A DNA stretch of 64,000 nt from positions 705,018 through 769,017 of the forward strand of contig NZ_JARBUY010000003.1 of the NCBI RefSeq assembly GCF_028882255.1, given 5' to 3'. This document shows positions 53,237 to 60,617 of this stretch, piece by piece. The position numbers were made by a program, and so were the translations under genes. The notes under the pieces were generated by a model. The model saw nothing but the letters and a program-made list of their open reading frames with translations, made no database searches and was not told where the DNA came from. Numbering within the stretch: the stretch's first letter is position 1; each line of letters starts with the position of its first letter. Origin of the DNA: Maribacter polysaccharolyticus (GTDB lineage Bacteria; Bacteroidota; Bacteroidia; Flavobacteriales; Flavobacteriaceae).

Positions 53237-53986
53237 ATGAAAAGATTATTCTCTACCCTAGCCGTTGCTGGGTTATTTGTAGCAGGTACAAATACAGTAA
53301 GTGCAAACGTTGCTTCTGCAATGGTTGCTTATCAGGATGCAGCTCCGGAAGCATCTAAAGGTTTTACGCAGGTATTAAAGGAAATGTTCATCACAGGGGG
53401 TGCCGGTTTCATGGGTATCGTACTATTGTGTTTGATACTTGGTTTGGCTGTTGCCATTGAAAGGATCATATACTTGAACATGGCTACGACCAATACTACA
53501 AAATTAAAGCAACAAGTGGAAGATGCATTGGCCTCCGGTGGTGTTGAAGCTGCTAAAGAAGTTTGTAGAAATACAAAAGGACCTGTTGCTTCCATTTACT
53601 ACCAAGGTTTGGATAGGGCCGATGAGAGTATTGATTCTGCTGAAAAATCAGTCGTTGCATACGGTGGTGTTCAGATGGGTCAATTGGAAAAGAATGTTTC
53701 TTGGTTGTCTTTGTTTATCGCTATTGCACCAATGCTTGGTTTCATGGGTACGGTAATCGGTATGATTCAGGCCTTCCAGAAAATTAGTGCTGTTGGTAAC
53801 TTGAGTGCATCATTGATCGCAGGTGATATCCAGGTGGCATTATTAACAACGGTATTCGGTCTTATTACGGCTATCATACTTCAAATCTTTTATAACTACA
53901 TCATTGCAAAAATCGATAGTATTGTAAATGATATGGAAGATTCATCAATCACTTTGATTGATATGTTGGTAGACCACAAGAAATAA
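53237..53986 (+). CDS. exbB: ExbB/TolQ/MotA family proton channel protein
   Basis: A 249-residue inner-membrane protein starting at the ATG at 53237, not at the TTG three codons upstream. It has an extra N-terminal hydrophobic segment ('LFSTLAVAGLFVAGTNTVSA'), then 'GGAGFMGIVLLCLILGLAVAIERIIYL' (TM1). A cytoplasmic loop follows, and then the paired helices with 'LSLFIAIAPMLGFMGTVIGMIQAF' and 'IQVALLTTVFGLITAIILQIFYNYI', the signature of the ExbB core. With ExbD it converts proton-motive force into work, usually through TonB for outer-membrane uptake. First gene of a four-gene operon. Confidence 0.93.
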   Translation: MKRLFSTLAVAGLFVAGTNTVSANVASAMVAYQDAAPEASKGFTQVLKEMFITGGAGFMGIVLLCLILGLAVAIERIIYLNMATTNTTKLKQQVEDALASGGVEAAKEVCRNTKGPVASIYYQGLDRADESIDSAEKSVVAYGGVQMGQLEKNVSWLSLFIAIAPMLGFMGTVIGMIQAFQKISAVGNLSASLIAGDIQVALLTTVFGLITAIILQIFYNYIIAKIDSIVNDMEDSSITLIDMLVDHKK

Positions 53987-54010
53987 GTAAGACTTAATAC
54001 AGATAGTATC

Positions 54011-54442
54011 ATGCATAAATTTTTAAAAATATTTTTGTTAATAATCGGTGTTTTATCCGCTGTGCTCTGGTATATGTTGCCAGAGAAGGATATGCCGGTT
54101 GGGGAAGCGGTCCAAAGTGGAGCGATGAACACTATGTTCATGATTACGTACCTTTTGTTGGGTATTGCTGTAGTCGCTAGTTTAGTGTTCACGTTGAAAA
54201 ACCTTTTCGCGAATCCAGCAGGTCTTAAAAAGACCTTGTTCGTAGTGGGAGGTTTTCTTCTAGTGGTCGTCGTTTCCTATGTTTTGGCAAGTGGAACCGA
54301 TGTAGCCGATGATTATATGGCGATGTCGGATGAAAGTACAGTGAAGAAAATAGGAATGGGACTTAATGTCTTTTTCATTCTTACCGGAATAGCTGTTGTG
54401 GCAATCGTTTTGCCAGGGATTAAAAAAATGTTCAGTAAATAA
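54011..54442 (+). CDS. Four-helix membrane protein of the exb operon
   Basis: A 143-residue protein with four hydrophobic segments: 'FLLIIGVLSAVLWYML', 'MFMITYLLLGIAVVASLVF', 'LFVVGGFLLVVVVSYVLA' and 'VFFILTGIAVVAIVLPGI'. The long loop 'GTDVADDYMAMSDEST' between helices 3 and 4 is acidic. I recognise no domain, but a protein of this type lies between exbB and exbD in other flavobacteria, as far as I recall. It probably belongs to the same energy-transduction complex or its assembly. 24 bases after exbB and 14 before exbD. Confidence 0.8.
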   Translation: MHKFLKIFLLIIGVLSAVLWYMLPEKDMPVGEAVQSGAMNTMFMITYLLLGIAVVASLVFTLKNLFANPAGLKKTLFVVGGFLLVVVVSYVLASGTDVADDYMAMSDESTVKKIGMGLNVFFILTGIAVVAIVLPGIKKMFSK

Positions 54443-54456
54443 AAAAATAAAAGACT

Positions 54457-55065
54457 ATGGCTAGACGAGCAGGAGCACCTGAGGTGAACGCTGGTTCTAT
54501 GGCGGACATAGCTTTCTTACTATTGATCTTTTTCTTGGTTACTACGACCATTGAAACGGATGCTGGTTTGGATCGTATGTTACCTCCGATTGAACCACCT
54601 GAAACTGATGTTGTCATTAAACAGAAGAATATATTTCAGGTCGCCATCAATAAGAATGGTCAGTTATTGGCTGATGAGGAATTGACGAACCTAAAGGATT
54701 TAAGAGCTAAGGCTATGGCCTTTTTGGATAATGGAGGTGATGGAACCTGCACTTATTGTAAAGGGAAAAAGAATCCTGAGTCTTCCGATAATCCAACCAA
54801 GGCGATTATATCCTTGAAAAACGATAGGGAAACGAAATACGGAACCTATATCACCGTTCAAAATGAATTGGTCGGGGCATATAACGATTTGCGTAATAGG
54901 GAAGCACAGCGTTTATTCGGTAGAAAGTTTACCGATATGGAAGCTGAGTATTTGAATCCTGAAACTGCCCAAAGCGTTAAGGATGACCTTAAGGAAAAAG
55001 TGAAGAAGATACAAGATCTGTTTCCACAGAAATTGTCTGAAGCCGAAACTTCTACCTCTAATTAA
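54457..55065 (+). CDS. exbD: ExbD/TolR family protein, long form with Cys-x-x-Cys
   Basis: A 202-residue protein, longer than the usual ~140. The N-terminal part 'AGAPEVNAGSMADIAFLLLIFFLVTT' has the conserved cytoplasmic motif and the TM helix with the proton-carrying Asp. The periplasmic domain starts with 'FQVAINKNGQLLADEE' and contains an insert with C98-T-Y-C101 and many charged residues, then a helical tail ('DDLKEKVKKIQDLF'). The two cysteines could form a disulfide or bind metal in the periplasm. Pairs with the second ExbD encoded 19 bases downstream, giving two different ExbD proteins for one ExbB. Confidence 0.9.
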   Translation: MARRAGAPEVNAGSMADIAFLLLIFFLVTTTIETDAGLDRMLPPIEPPETDVVIKQKNIFQVAINKNGQLLADEELTNLKDLRAKAMAFLDNGGDGTCTYCKGKKNPESSDNPTKAIISLKNDRETKYGTYITVQNELVGAYNDLRNREAQRLFGRKFTDMEAEYLNPETAQSVKDDLKEKVKKIQDLFPQKLSEAETSTSN

Positions 55066-55084
55066 TAATATCTAAAGAGAAGCT

Positions 55085-55567
55085 ATGTCTAAATTTAGTA
55101 AGAAAAAGAGTGGAGAATTACCACCAGTATCTACGGCATCTTTACCCGATATCGTATTCATGCTGTTGTTCTTCTTCATGACCGTTACGGTAATGAAAGA
55201 TAGTTCCCTAAAGGTAGAGAACGTTCTTCCAAACGCAAGTGAGGTAAAGAAATTGGAAAAGAAAGATCGTGTTATTTATATTTATGTCGGTAAACCGACC
55301 CAAGAATTTCAAAAGGTATTTGGTACGGAACCAAAAATCCAATTGAATGATAAATTTGCGAGTCCTTCAGAAGTTGGGGATTATATTTTGGCCGAAAGGG
55401 CAAAGAAATCACAAGAGTTACAAAACGTTTTGACAACTGCCTTGAAAGTCGATAAAAATGCCAATATGGGATTGATATCGGATATCAAGTTGGAGTTACG
55501 TAAAGTAAATGCGTTAAAGGTAAATTATACGACCTATGAGGGCGATGCCTTCAGGAATTTGCAATAA
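55085..55567 (+). CDS. exbD: ExbD/TolR family protein, second copy
   Basis: A 160-residue protein with 'PPVSTASLPDIVFMLLFFFMTVT' as the N-terminal motif and single TM helix; the Asp in 'LPDIVF' matches the essential aspartate. The periplasmic domain has 'RVIYIYVGKPTQEF', 'IQLNDKFASPSEVGDYI' and 'LRKVNALKVNYTT', an ordinary ExbD length without the cysteine insert of the first copy. Last gene of the operon, followed directly by a strong terminator. Two unlike ExbD copies in one operon are typical of flavobacteria. Confidence 0.9.
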   Translation: MSKFSKKKSGELPPVSTASLPDIVFMLLFFFMTVTVMKDSSLKVENVLPNASEVKKLEKKDRVIYIYVGKPTQEFQKVFGTEPKIQLNDKFASPSEVGDYILAERAKKSQELQNVLTTALKVDKNANMGLISDIKLELRKVNALKVNYTTYEGDAFRNLQ

Positions 55568-55588
55568 ATTATATCTTTTCAAACTTGA

Positions 55589-55622
55589 AAAACGTCCTGA
55601 CGATATCGTCAGGACGTTTTTT
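55589..55622 (+). terminator. Strong intrinsic terminator of the exb operon
   Basis: A perfect palindrome AACGTCCTGACGAT / ATCGTCAGGACGTT (55591-55618), flanked by A and T runs. It starts 22 bases after the second exbD stop. Confidence 0.9.
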
Positions 55623-55759
55623 ATTTACTTAAATTTACTTTTTGGGTAATTGCATGCCGGTAGGGGAGTAGTCCAAGGGACATATGCCTACCTATCTAAA
55701 CAGGGAACGATGTAACCCGAATTAGGGAAGTATAACCAATGCGTCAATATAATCGTAAA

Positions 55760-56470
55760 ATGAAAAAGTTAATCCTGGGGTTTATCGCTTTATGTAATTT
55801 GGGCTTAAATGCACAGGTAAAAGACGAACCGGAAACCGTGGATTTAAATTATCTGGAAGATCAATTTTATTTGGGGATTACCTATAATTCATTGCTCTAT
55901 AAGCCGGATGATTTTACACAAAGGAATCTTTCGTATGGTTTCCAGGGCGGATTTATTAAGGATATACCCGTCAATACGGATAGGACGTTCGCAATAGGAC
56001 TTGGCTTGGGGTATGCGGTCAACTCCTATTATTCGAATTTATGGGCATCGGAATCTTCGGGTGGGGTCACTTACAGTATCATTGAAGAAGATGTCATTAC
56101 GGTCGATGACGTGGAGCTAACGGTAAAAAGAAATAAGGTCGAAACCCATTTGGTTGAAGTTCCATTGGAATTGCGATGGAGGAATTCCACTCCCAAGGAA
56201 TATAAATTCACAAGGATCTATGGAGGTATGAAATTCGGATATATTTTTTCCGGTCGGTCTAAATTGGTAACTTCTTCCGGAGCCACTTCCTTTGCTAATC
56301 CCGATATCAAAAGATTTCAGTATGGCCTCATGCTGAATGTTGGTTACAATACATTTAATGTGCATGTTTATTATGCGCTTAGTAAGCTTCTTGAAGACGG
56401 TGCTACGGTTGATGCTGAAAGTCTTGATCTAAAGCCCCTTCGTATAGGGTTGATTTTTTACATATTGTAA
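55760..56470 (+). CDS. PorT-like outer-membrane beta-barrel protein
   Basis: A 236-residue protein with the ATG at 55760 and signal peptide 'KKLILGFIALCNLGLNAQ'. The mature part is beta-barrel-like: 'DQFYLGITYNSLLYKP', 'TFAIGLGLGYAVNSYYS', 'VPLELRWRNSTPKEYKF', 'RIYGGMKFGYIFSG' and the C-terminal 'LKPLRIGLIFYIL'. This is the PorT/outer-membrane beta-barrel (PF13568-type) pattern. PorT itself is a type IX secretion component; whether this is that ortholog or a related barrel cannot be decided here. The gene follows the exb terminator, so it has its own promoter. Confidence 0.75.
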   Translation: MKKLILGFIALCNLGLNAQVKDEPETVDLNYLEDQFYLGITYNSLLYKPDDFTQRNLSYGFQGGFIKDIPVNTDRTFAIGLGLGYAVNSYYSNLWASESSGGVTYSIIEEDVITVDDVELTVKRNKVETHLVEVPLELRWRNSTPKEYKFTRIYGGMKFGYIFSGRSKLVTSSGATSFANPDIKRFQYGLMLNVGYNTFNVHVYYALSKLLEDGATVDAESLDLKPLRIGLIFYIL

Positions 56471-56860
56471 TAGCCTGTGTTCGGTCCCATATGATGCGCT
56501 GTAATAGCCTTGTTCCTTTGGTGGGGCTTTAGAAGTATTTTAGGGCCGTATATAAGGCTTTTTGTTCCCTTCACATACATGATTGTCCCAACCCCCTAAA
56601 AAGGGGATACAGGAGTAGGATTTTGCCTTACTTCAGTGAAGTGATCAGAGGGCAGTGTTTTATAACGGTATTAATGCCATTTCCAAGGCTTCTGTCAATA
56701 CTTCGAATACATCACTCGGAATTCATTGCCTTTGTGTCTGGTGTCCTCTCTTGTGGTTAAAAAGGGAAGATGGTAGGTGGTCATCGCACCTGGGTATTAT
56801 ATGTGCCAAAATGGAAATGACTGTGGAATGGGAGCCAGAAGCACTCCTGGGATTCCGGTT
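56471..56860. other. Intergenic region, no gene recognised
   Basis: About 390 bases between convergent genes. A + strand frame at 56655-56864 runs into the minus-strand gene and has no recognisable features. A small CCCCCT-AAAA-AGGGG hairpin lies near 56591-56606. Probably the shared 3' region of two transcripts. Confidence 0.4.
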
Positions 56861-57466
56861 TTAAAGCCAATATTTTACCGTCAATAATTGTGAAAGTATA
56901 CCGATACTGAGACCTATGAACAGTTCCAATTTGCTATGGGCATGAAAATACAACCTGGAAGTGGCAACAAGGCCGATAATAAGTATGAATACACTCAGGG
57001 CCATGGTAATATTGATTTCGAAATGGATACTCAGGTTTACTAGAAACATGAATAAACTGCCCAGCCCCATTAGATGCAAACTACTCTTGATTTTAAAGAA
57101 TAACAGTATGAGGGTCGCTAGGGTTGCACAGATCAGCGCTACGAAATAGAAATAGAGTTCAATCACATAGTTGTTGGGAATTACCTTGAAAACGATCATG
57201 GACAATAGAACAAGATGAATGATCAACGGGTATTTTCGTTCTTTAATGGTCGGTAGTTCCACGGCGTGTACATAACCTACGTTCTTTAAAATAAGAAAGG
57301 TAATTATGGGTATGATCACCGTAAGAATGAAGATGGGTAGAATATTGCCGCTTTGTAGCTCTAACGGACTGTACTTTGGGGTTATGATAAAATAGGCGAA
57401 AGTCCCTGAAATAGGAACAAAAATGGGATGAAAAATATTGGATATGGCCCTTTGGAAAACTTTCAT
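56861..57466 (-). CDS. Conserved integral membrane protein downstream of rpoN
   Basis: A 201-residue protein with about six hydrophobic helices, for example 'ILPIFILTVIIPIITFLIL', 'PLIIHLVLLSMIVFKVI' and 'FVALICATLATLILLFF'. The C-terminal stretch 'ATSRLYFHAHSKLELFIGLSIG' recalls the last motif of PAP2-type phosphatases (S-R-x-x-x-x-H...), but the other PAP2 motifs are not evident, so I do not assign a function. Its start codon shares one base with the rpoN stop (TAATG on the minus strand), so it is translated together with rpoN. Confidence 0.78.
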   Translation of the reverse strand: MKVFQRAISNIFHPIFVPISGTFAYFIITPKYSPLELQSGNILPIFILTVIIPIITFLILKNVGYVHAVELPTIKERKYPLIIHLVLLSMIVFKVIPNNYVIELYFYFVALICATLATLILLFFKIKSSLHLMGLGSLFMFLVNLSIHFEINITMALSVFILIIGLVATSRLYFHAHSKLELFIGLSIGILSQLLTVKYWL

Positions 57467-58923
57467 TAAATCTGTTTACGCAATCTTGCTACGGGAATGC
57501 CCAATTGTTCCCTGTATTTGGCTACCGTTCTTCGGGCTATAGGGTAGCCTTTTTCTTTTAAAATGGCAGCAAGTCTGTCATCTGTAAGGGGCTTTTTTTT
57601 GGCCTCGTTGGTTATGACCGTCTCAAGGATCTTTTTGATTTCCTTGGTAGATACATCTTCGCCCTGTACATTCTTCATTGATTCGGAAAAATACTCCTTG
57701 ATCAATTTAGTGCCATAAGGGGTATCTACATATTTACTATTGGCGACCCTGGATACGGTAGAGACATCCATTTGTATTTCATCAGCGATATCCTTGAGGA
57801 TCATGGGCCTAAGGTTGCGTTCGTCCCCGGTCAGGAAATATTCCTTTTGATATTCCATGATGGCGCTCATGGTAATGAATAGGGTCTGTTGCCTTTGTTT
57901 TATCGCATCGATGAACCATTTGGCCGCATCCAACTTTTGTTTGATGAACATGACCGTATCTTTTTGGGATTTTGATTTTTCCTTTGAATCCTTAAAGCCC
58001 TTGAGCATGTTGCTGTATTCCTTGGATACGTGCAATTCCGGTGCATTTCTTCCATTGAGGGTGAGTTCCAGTTCCCCATCAATGATTTTGATCGAGAAGT
58101 CGGGCACTACATGTTCGACAATTCGGTTATTGCCTGCATATGACCCACCTGGCTTAGGGTTCAGCTTTTCAATTTCGGCAATGGCTCCTTTCAATTCTTC
58201 TTCGGTTACATTGTGTTTTTGAAGTAGCTTTTTGTAATGCTTTTTAGTGAACTGCTCAAAGGATTTTTCCAAAATGGCAATGGCCAGTTCAATATTGGCA
58301 TTGATTTCCTTGCGTTTTAATTGGATCATAAGGCATTCCTCCAAGGAACGCGCAGCCACTCCGGGGGGGTCTAAGGATTGGACGATCTTTAATACCGATT
58401 CCAAGGTCTTTTCATCGGTATATATGTTTTGGGTAAATGCCAAATCATCCATGATATCGGTCAATGGCCTCCTTATGTACCCACTTTCGTCTACACTTCC
58501 TACCAAGAATTCGGCTATGGCCCATTCATCATCACTTAGATAAACGGTGTTCAATTGGCTCAATAAATATTGGTTGAAGGAGGTGCCGGCAGCATAGGGG
58601 ACACTCTTTTCATCGTCATCGGCACTATAGTTGTTGGCCTTGGTGCGATAATCGGGTATTTCATCATCACTGAGGTATTCATCGATATTAATGTCATCGG
58701 CTTTGATGTTCTCACTGTCCAATTCATCGTCATAAAGATCTTCGTAGGCATCCTCGACACTGTCCCTTTCCTCTTTACCGCTCTCCAATGCGGGATTTTC
58801 CTCCAATTCTTGTTTCAATCGTTGTTCAAAAGCCTGTGTAGGCAATTGTATCAACTTCATCAACTGAATCTGTTGGGGTGAAAGTTTTTGAGATAGTTTG
58901 AACTGTAAGTGCTGTTTAAGCAT
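57466..58923 (-). CDS. rpoN: RNA polymerase sigma-54 factor
   Basis: A 485-residue sigma factor with all three regions. Region I is 'LKQHLQFKLSQKLSPQQIQLM' continuing to 'EQRLKQELEENPALE', the activator-interaction segment. Region II is an acidic linker ('DAYEDLYDDELDSE', 'DINIDEYLSDDEI'). Region III contains the core-binding part, the HTH and the RpoN box 'RRTVAKYREQLGIPVAR' near the C-terminus. It directs RNA polymerase to -24/-12 promoters together with enhancer-binding activators, none of which is in the window. It lies between asnS (40 bases upstream) and the membrane protein, in what looks like one transcript. Confidence 0.97.
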   Translation of the reverse strand: MLKQHLQFKLSQKLSPQQIQLMKLIQLPTQAFEQRLKQELEENPALESGKEERDSVEDAYEDLYDDELDSENIKADDINIDEYLSDDEIPDYRTKANNYSADDDEKSVPYAAGTSFNQYLLSQLNTVYLSDDEWAIAEFLVGSVDESGYIRRPLTDIMDDLAFTQNIYTDEKTLESVLKIVQSLDPPGVAARSLEECLMIQLKRKEINANIELAIAILEKSFEQFTKKHYKKLLQKHNVTEEELKGAIAEIEKLNPKPGGSYAGNNRIVEHVVPDFSIKIIDGELELTLNGRNAPELHVSKEYSNMLKGFKDSKEKSKSQKDTVMFIKQKLDAAKWFIDAIKQRQQTLFITMSAIMEYQKEYFLTGDERNLRPMILKDIADEIQMDVSTVSRVANSKYVDTPYGTKLIKEYFSESMKNVQGEDVSTKEIKKILETVITNEAKKKPLTDDRLAAILKEKGYPIARRTVAKYREQLGIPVARLRKQI

Positions 58924-58963
58924 AAAGATTGTTTGTAAACCTCATAAAGTTAACAAATTCAAT

Positions 58964-60397
58964 TTAGAACTCCGCATTTTGGGGAGTTCTTGGGAATGGG
59001 ATGACGTCCCGGATATTACCCATGCCGGTAGCGAACAGTACCAAGCGCTCAAAGCCTAATCCAAATCCGCTATGTACGGCAGACCCGAACTTTCTTAGGT
59101 CTAAGTACCACCAAAGCTCCTTTTCGTCTATTCCTAGGGTCTTTATTTTTTCCTTGAGTACATCAAGGCGTTCTTCACGTTGGGATCCTCCCACGATTTC
59201 ACCGATGCCGGGAAACAGGATGTCCATGGCCCTAACGGTTTTTCCATCTTCGTTCAATCGCATGTAAAATGCCTTTATCTTCGCAGGGTAATCAAAGAGT
59301 ATCACCGGACATTTGAAATGTTTTTCAACAAGATAGCGTTCGTGTTCACTCTGTAGGTCGGCGCCCCATTCATCAATGATGTACTGGAACTTTTTCTTTT
59401 TATTCGGCTTACAGTTCCTTAAGATATCGATCGCCTCGGTATAGGTAACCCTCCTGAAATTATTTTCACAAATGAATTTCAGTTTTTCGATCAATGGCAT
59501 ATCGCTACGTTCCGCTTGGGGTTTTGATTTTTCTTCATCCAACAACCTTTTTTCCAAGAACTGCAGGTCGTCTTGGCAATGTTCCAAAACATAGTTTATA
59601 ACGTATTTGATAAAGTCCTCGGCCAAATCCATATTGGCATCGAGGTCGTAAAAAGCCATTTCAGGTTCGATCATCCAGAATTCCGCCAAGTGTCTTGAAG
59701 TATTCGAATTCTCGGCCCTGAACGTAGGCCCAAAGGTATACACCTTGCCCAATGCCATGGCATAGGTCTCGGCCTCCAATTGTCCGGATACGGTTAGATT
59801 GGTTTCCTTGCCGAAAAAATCTTCTTTGTAATTTACTTCCCCATCTTCAGTCAAGGGTGGGTTTTTGCTGTCCAGGGTGGTTACTTTGAACATTTCACCG
59901 GCACCCTCTGCGTCGGAACCTGTGATTATAGGGGCATGGAAATTGTAGAAATCGTTTTGGGTGAAATATTGGTGTATGGCGAATGACAAGGCCGAACGTA
60001 CGCGCATGACCGCAGAAAACGTATTGGTGCGTATGCGTAAATGGGCCTTTTCCCTTAAGAATTCCAAGCTGTGTTTCTTAGGTTGGATCGGATAAGTTTC
60101 AGGATCGGCATTTCCATGGATATAAATAGCATTGACCTGAATTTCGACGTTCTGGCCCCTACCTTGACTTTCTACCAATATACCGCTGATTTTCAACGCG
60201 GAACCGGTGTTTATTTGCTTTAAAATGTCTTCCCCGAAATTCTCAAAGTCCACGACGCATTGTATGTTGTTTATGGTAGACCCATCATTCAGGGCTATGA
60301 ACCTATTGCTTCTGAAGGTTCTTACCCAGCCATTAACCGTTACTTCCTGCAGCTTGGGAGCCGTGGCAAGTAGTTCTTTTACACTTGAAGATTTCAT
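58964..60397 (-). CDS. asnS: Asparaginyl-tRNA synthetase
   Basis: A 477-residue class IIb synthetase. The N-terminal OB fold has '[21 protein letters not shown]'. The catalytic core has '[21 protein letters not shown]' (class II motif region), '[46 protein letters not shown]' pattern read in parts as motif 2, and '[28 protein letters not shown]' in parts as motif 3. '[12 protein letters not shown]' and the final 'TPQNAEF' fit AsnRS rather than AspRS. It charges tRNA-Asn with asparagine. Normal length. Strong -7 box upstream. Confidence 0.97.
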   Translation of the reverse strand: MKSSSVKELLATAPKLQEVTVNGWVRTFRSNRFIALNDGSTINNIQCVVDFENFGEDILKQINTGSALKISGILVESQGRGQNVEIQVNAIYIHGNADPETYPIQPKKHSLEFLREKAHLRIRTNTFSAVMRVRSALSFAIHQYFTQNDFYNFHAPIITGSDAEGAGEMFKVTTLDSKNPPLTEDGEVNYKEDFFGKETNLTVSGQLEAETYAMALGKVYTFGPTFRAENSNTSRHLAEFWMIEPEMAFYDLDANMDLAEDFIKYVINYVLEHCQDDLQFLEKRLLDEEKSKPQAERSDMPLIEKLKFICENNFRRVTYTEAIDILRNCKPNKKKKFQYIIDEWGADLQSEHERYLVEKHFKCPVILFDYPAKIKAFYMRLNEDGKTVRAMDILFPGIGEIVGGSQREERLDVLKEKIKTLGIDEKELWWYLDLRKFGSAVHSGFGLGFERLVLFATGMGNIRDVIPFPRTPQNAEF

Positions 60398-60423
60398 TTT
60401 AAATCAAATAAAAATTAAAAGGG

Positions 60424-60431
60424 CAAAGATA
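60424..60431 (-). promoter_or_regulatory. -7 box of the asnS-rpoN transcript
   Basis: On the minus strand TATCTTTG, a perfect TAnnTTTG match, 26 bases before the asnS ATG. No clear TTG at the -33 position. Confidence 0.5.
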
Positions 60432-60556
60432 GCCTTTTGCCTAAAAAGATTCGAGTTCTGAAATGTATAAATAAAAATTCAGCCGTATTGTTTAAAACAG
60501 GGCATTTTTTAAACCGGAAATAGATGGTTTCGAAAAGGGCAATGGTTGTATCCCGG

Positions 60557-60580
60557 AAAAATCACCGCTATTACCGGTGG
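60557..60580 (-). terminator. Possible terminator after the RND exporter gene
   Basis: On the minus strand a short stem CACCG / CGGTG with a seven-base loop followed by ATTTTT. It lies about 38 bases after the exporter stop. The stem is short, so moderate support. Confidence 0.4.
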
Positions 60581-60617
60581 TCTGGACCCATTTGCGACCA
60601 TAGCTTGGAATGCCTTC

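Noticed and set aside
56655-56864. 69-codon + strand frame after the PorT-like gene
   Set aside because: It runs into a convergent gene and has no plausible fold or signal.
56861-57466. PAP2 phosphatase assignment for the membrane protein behind rpoN
   Set aside because: Only one motif-like stretch is similar; the other catalytic motifs are missing.
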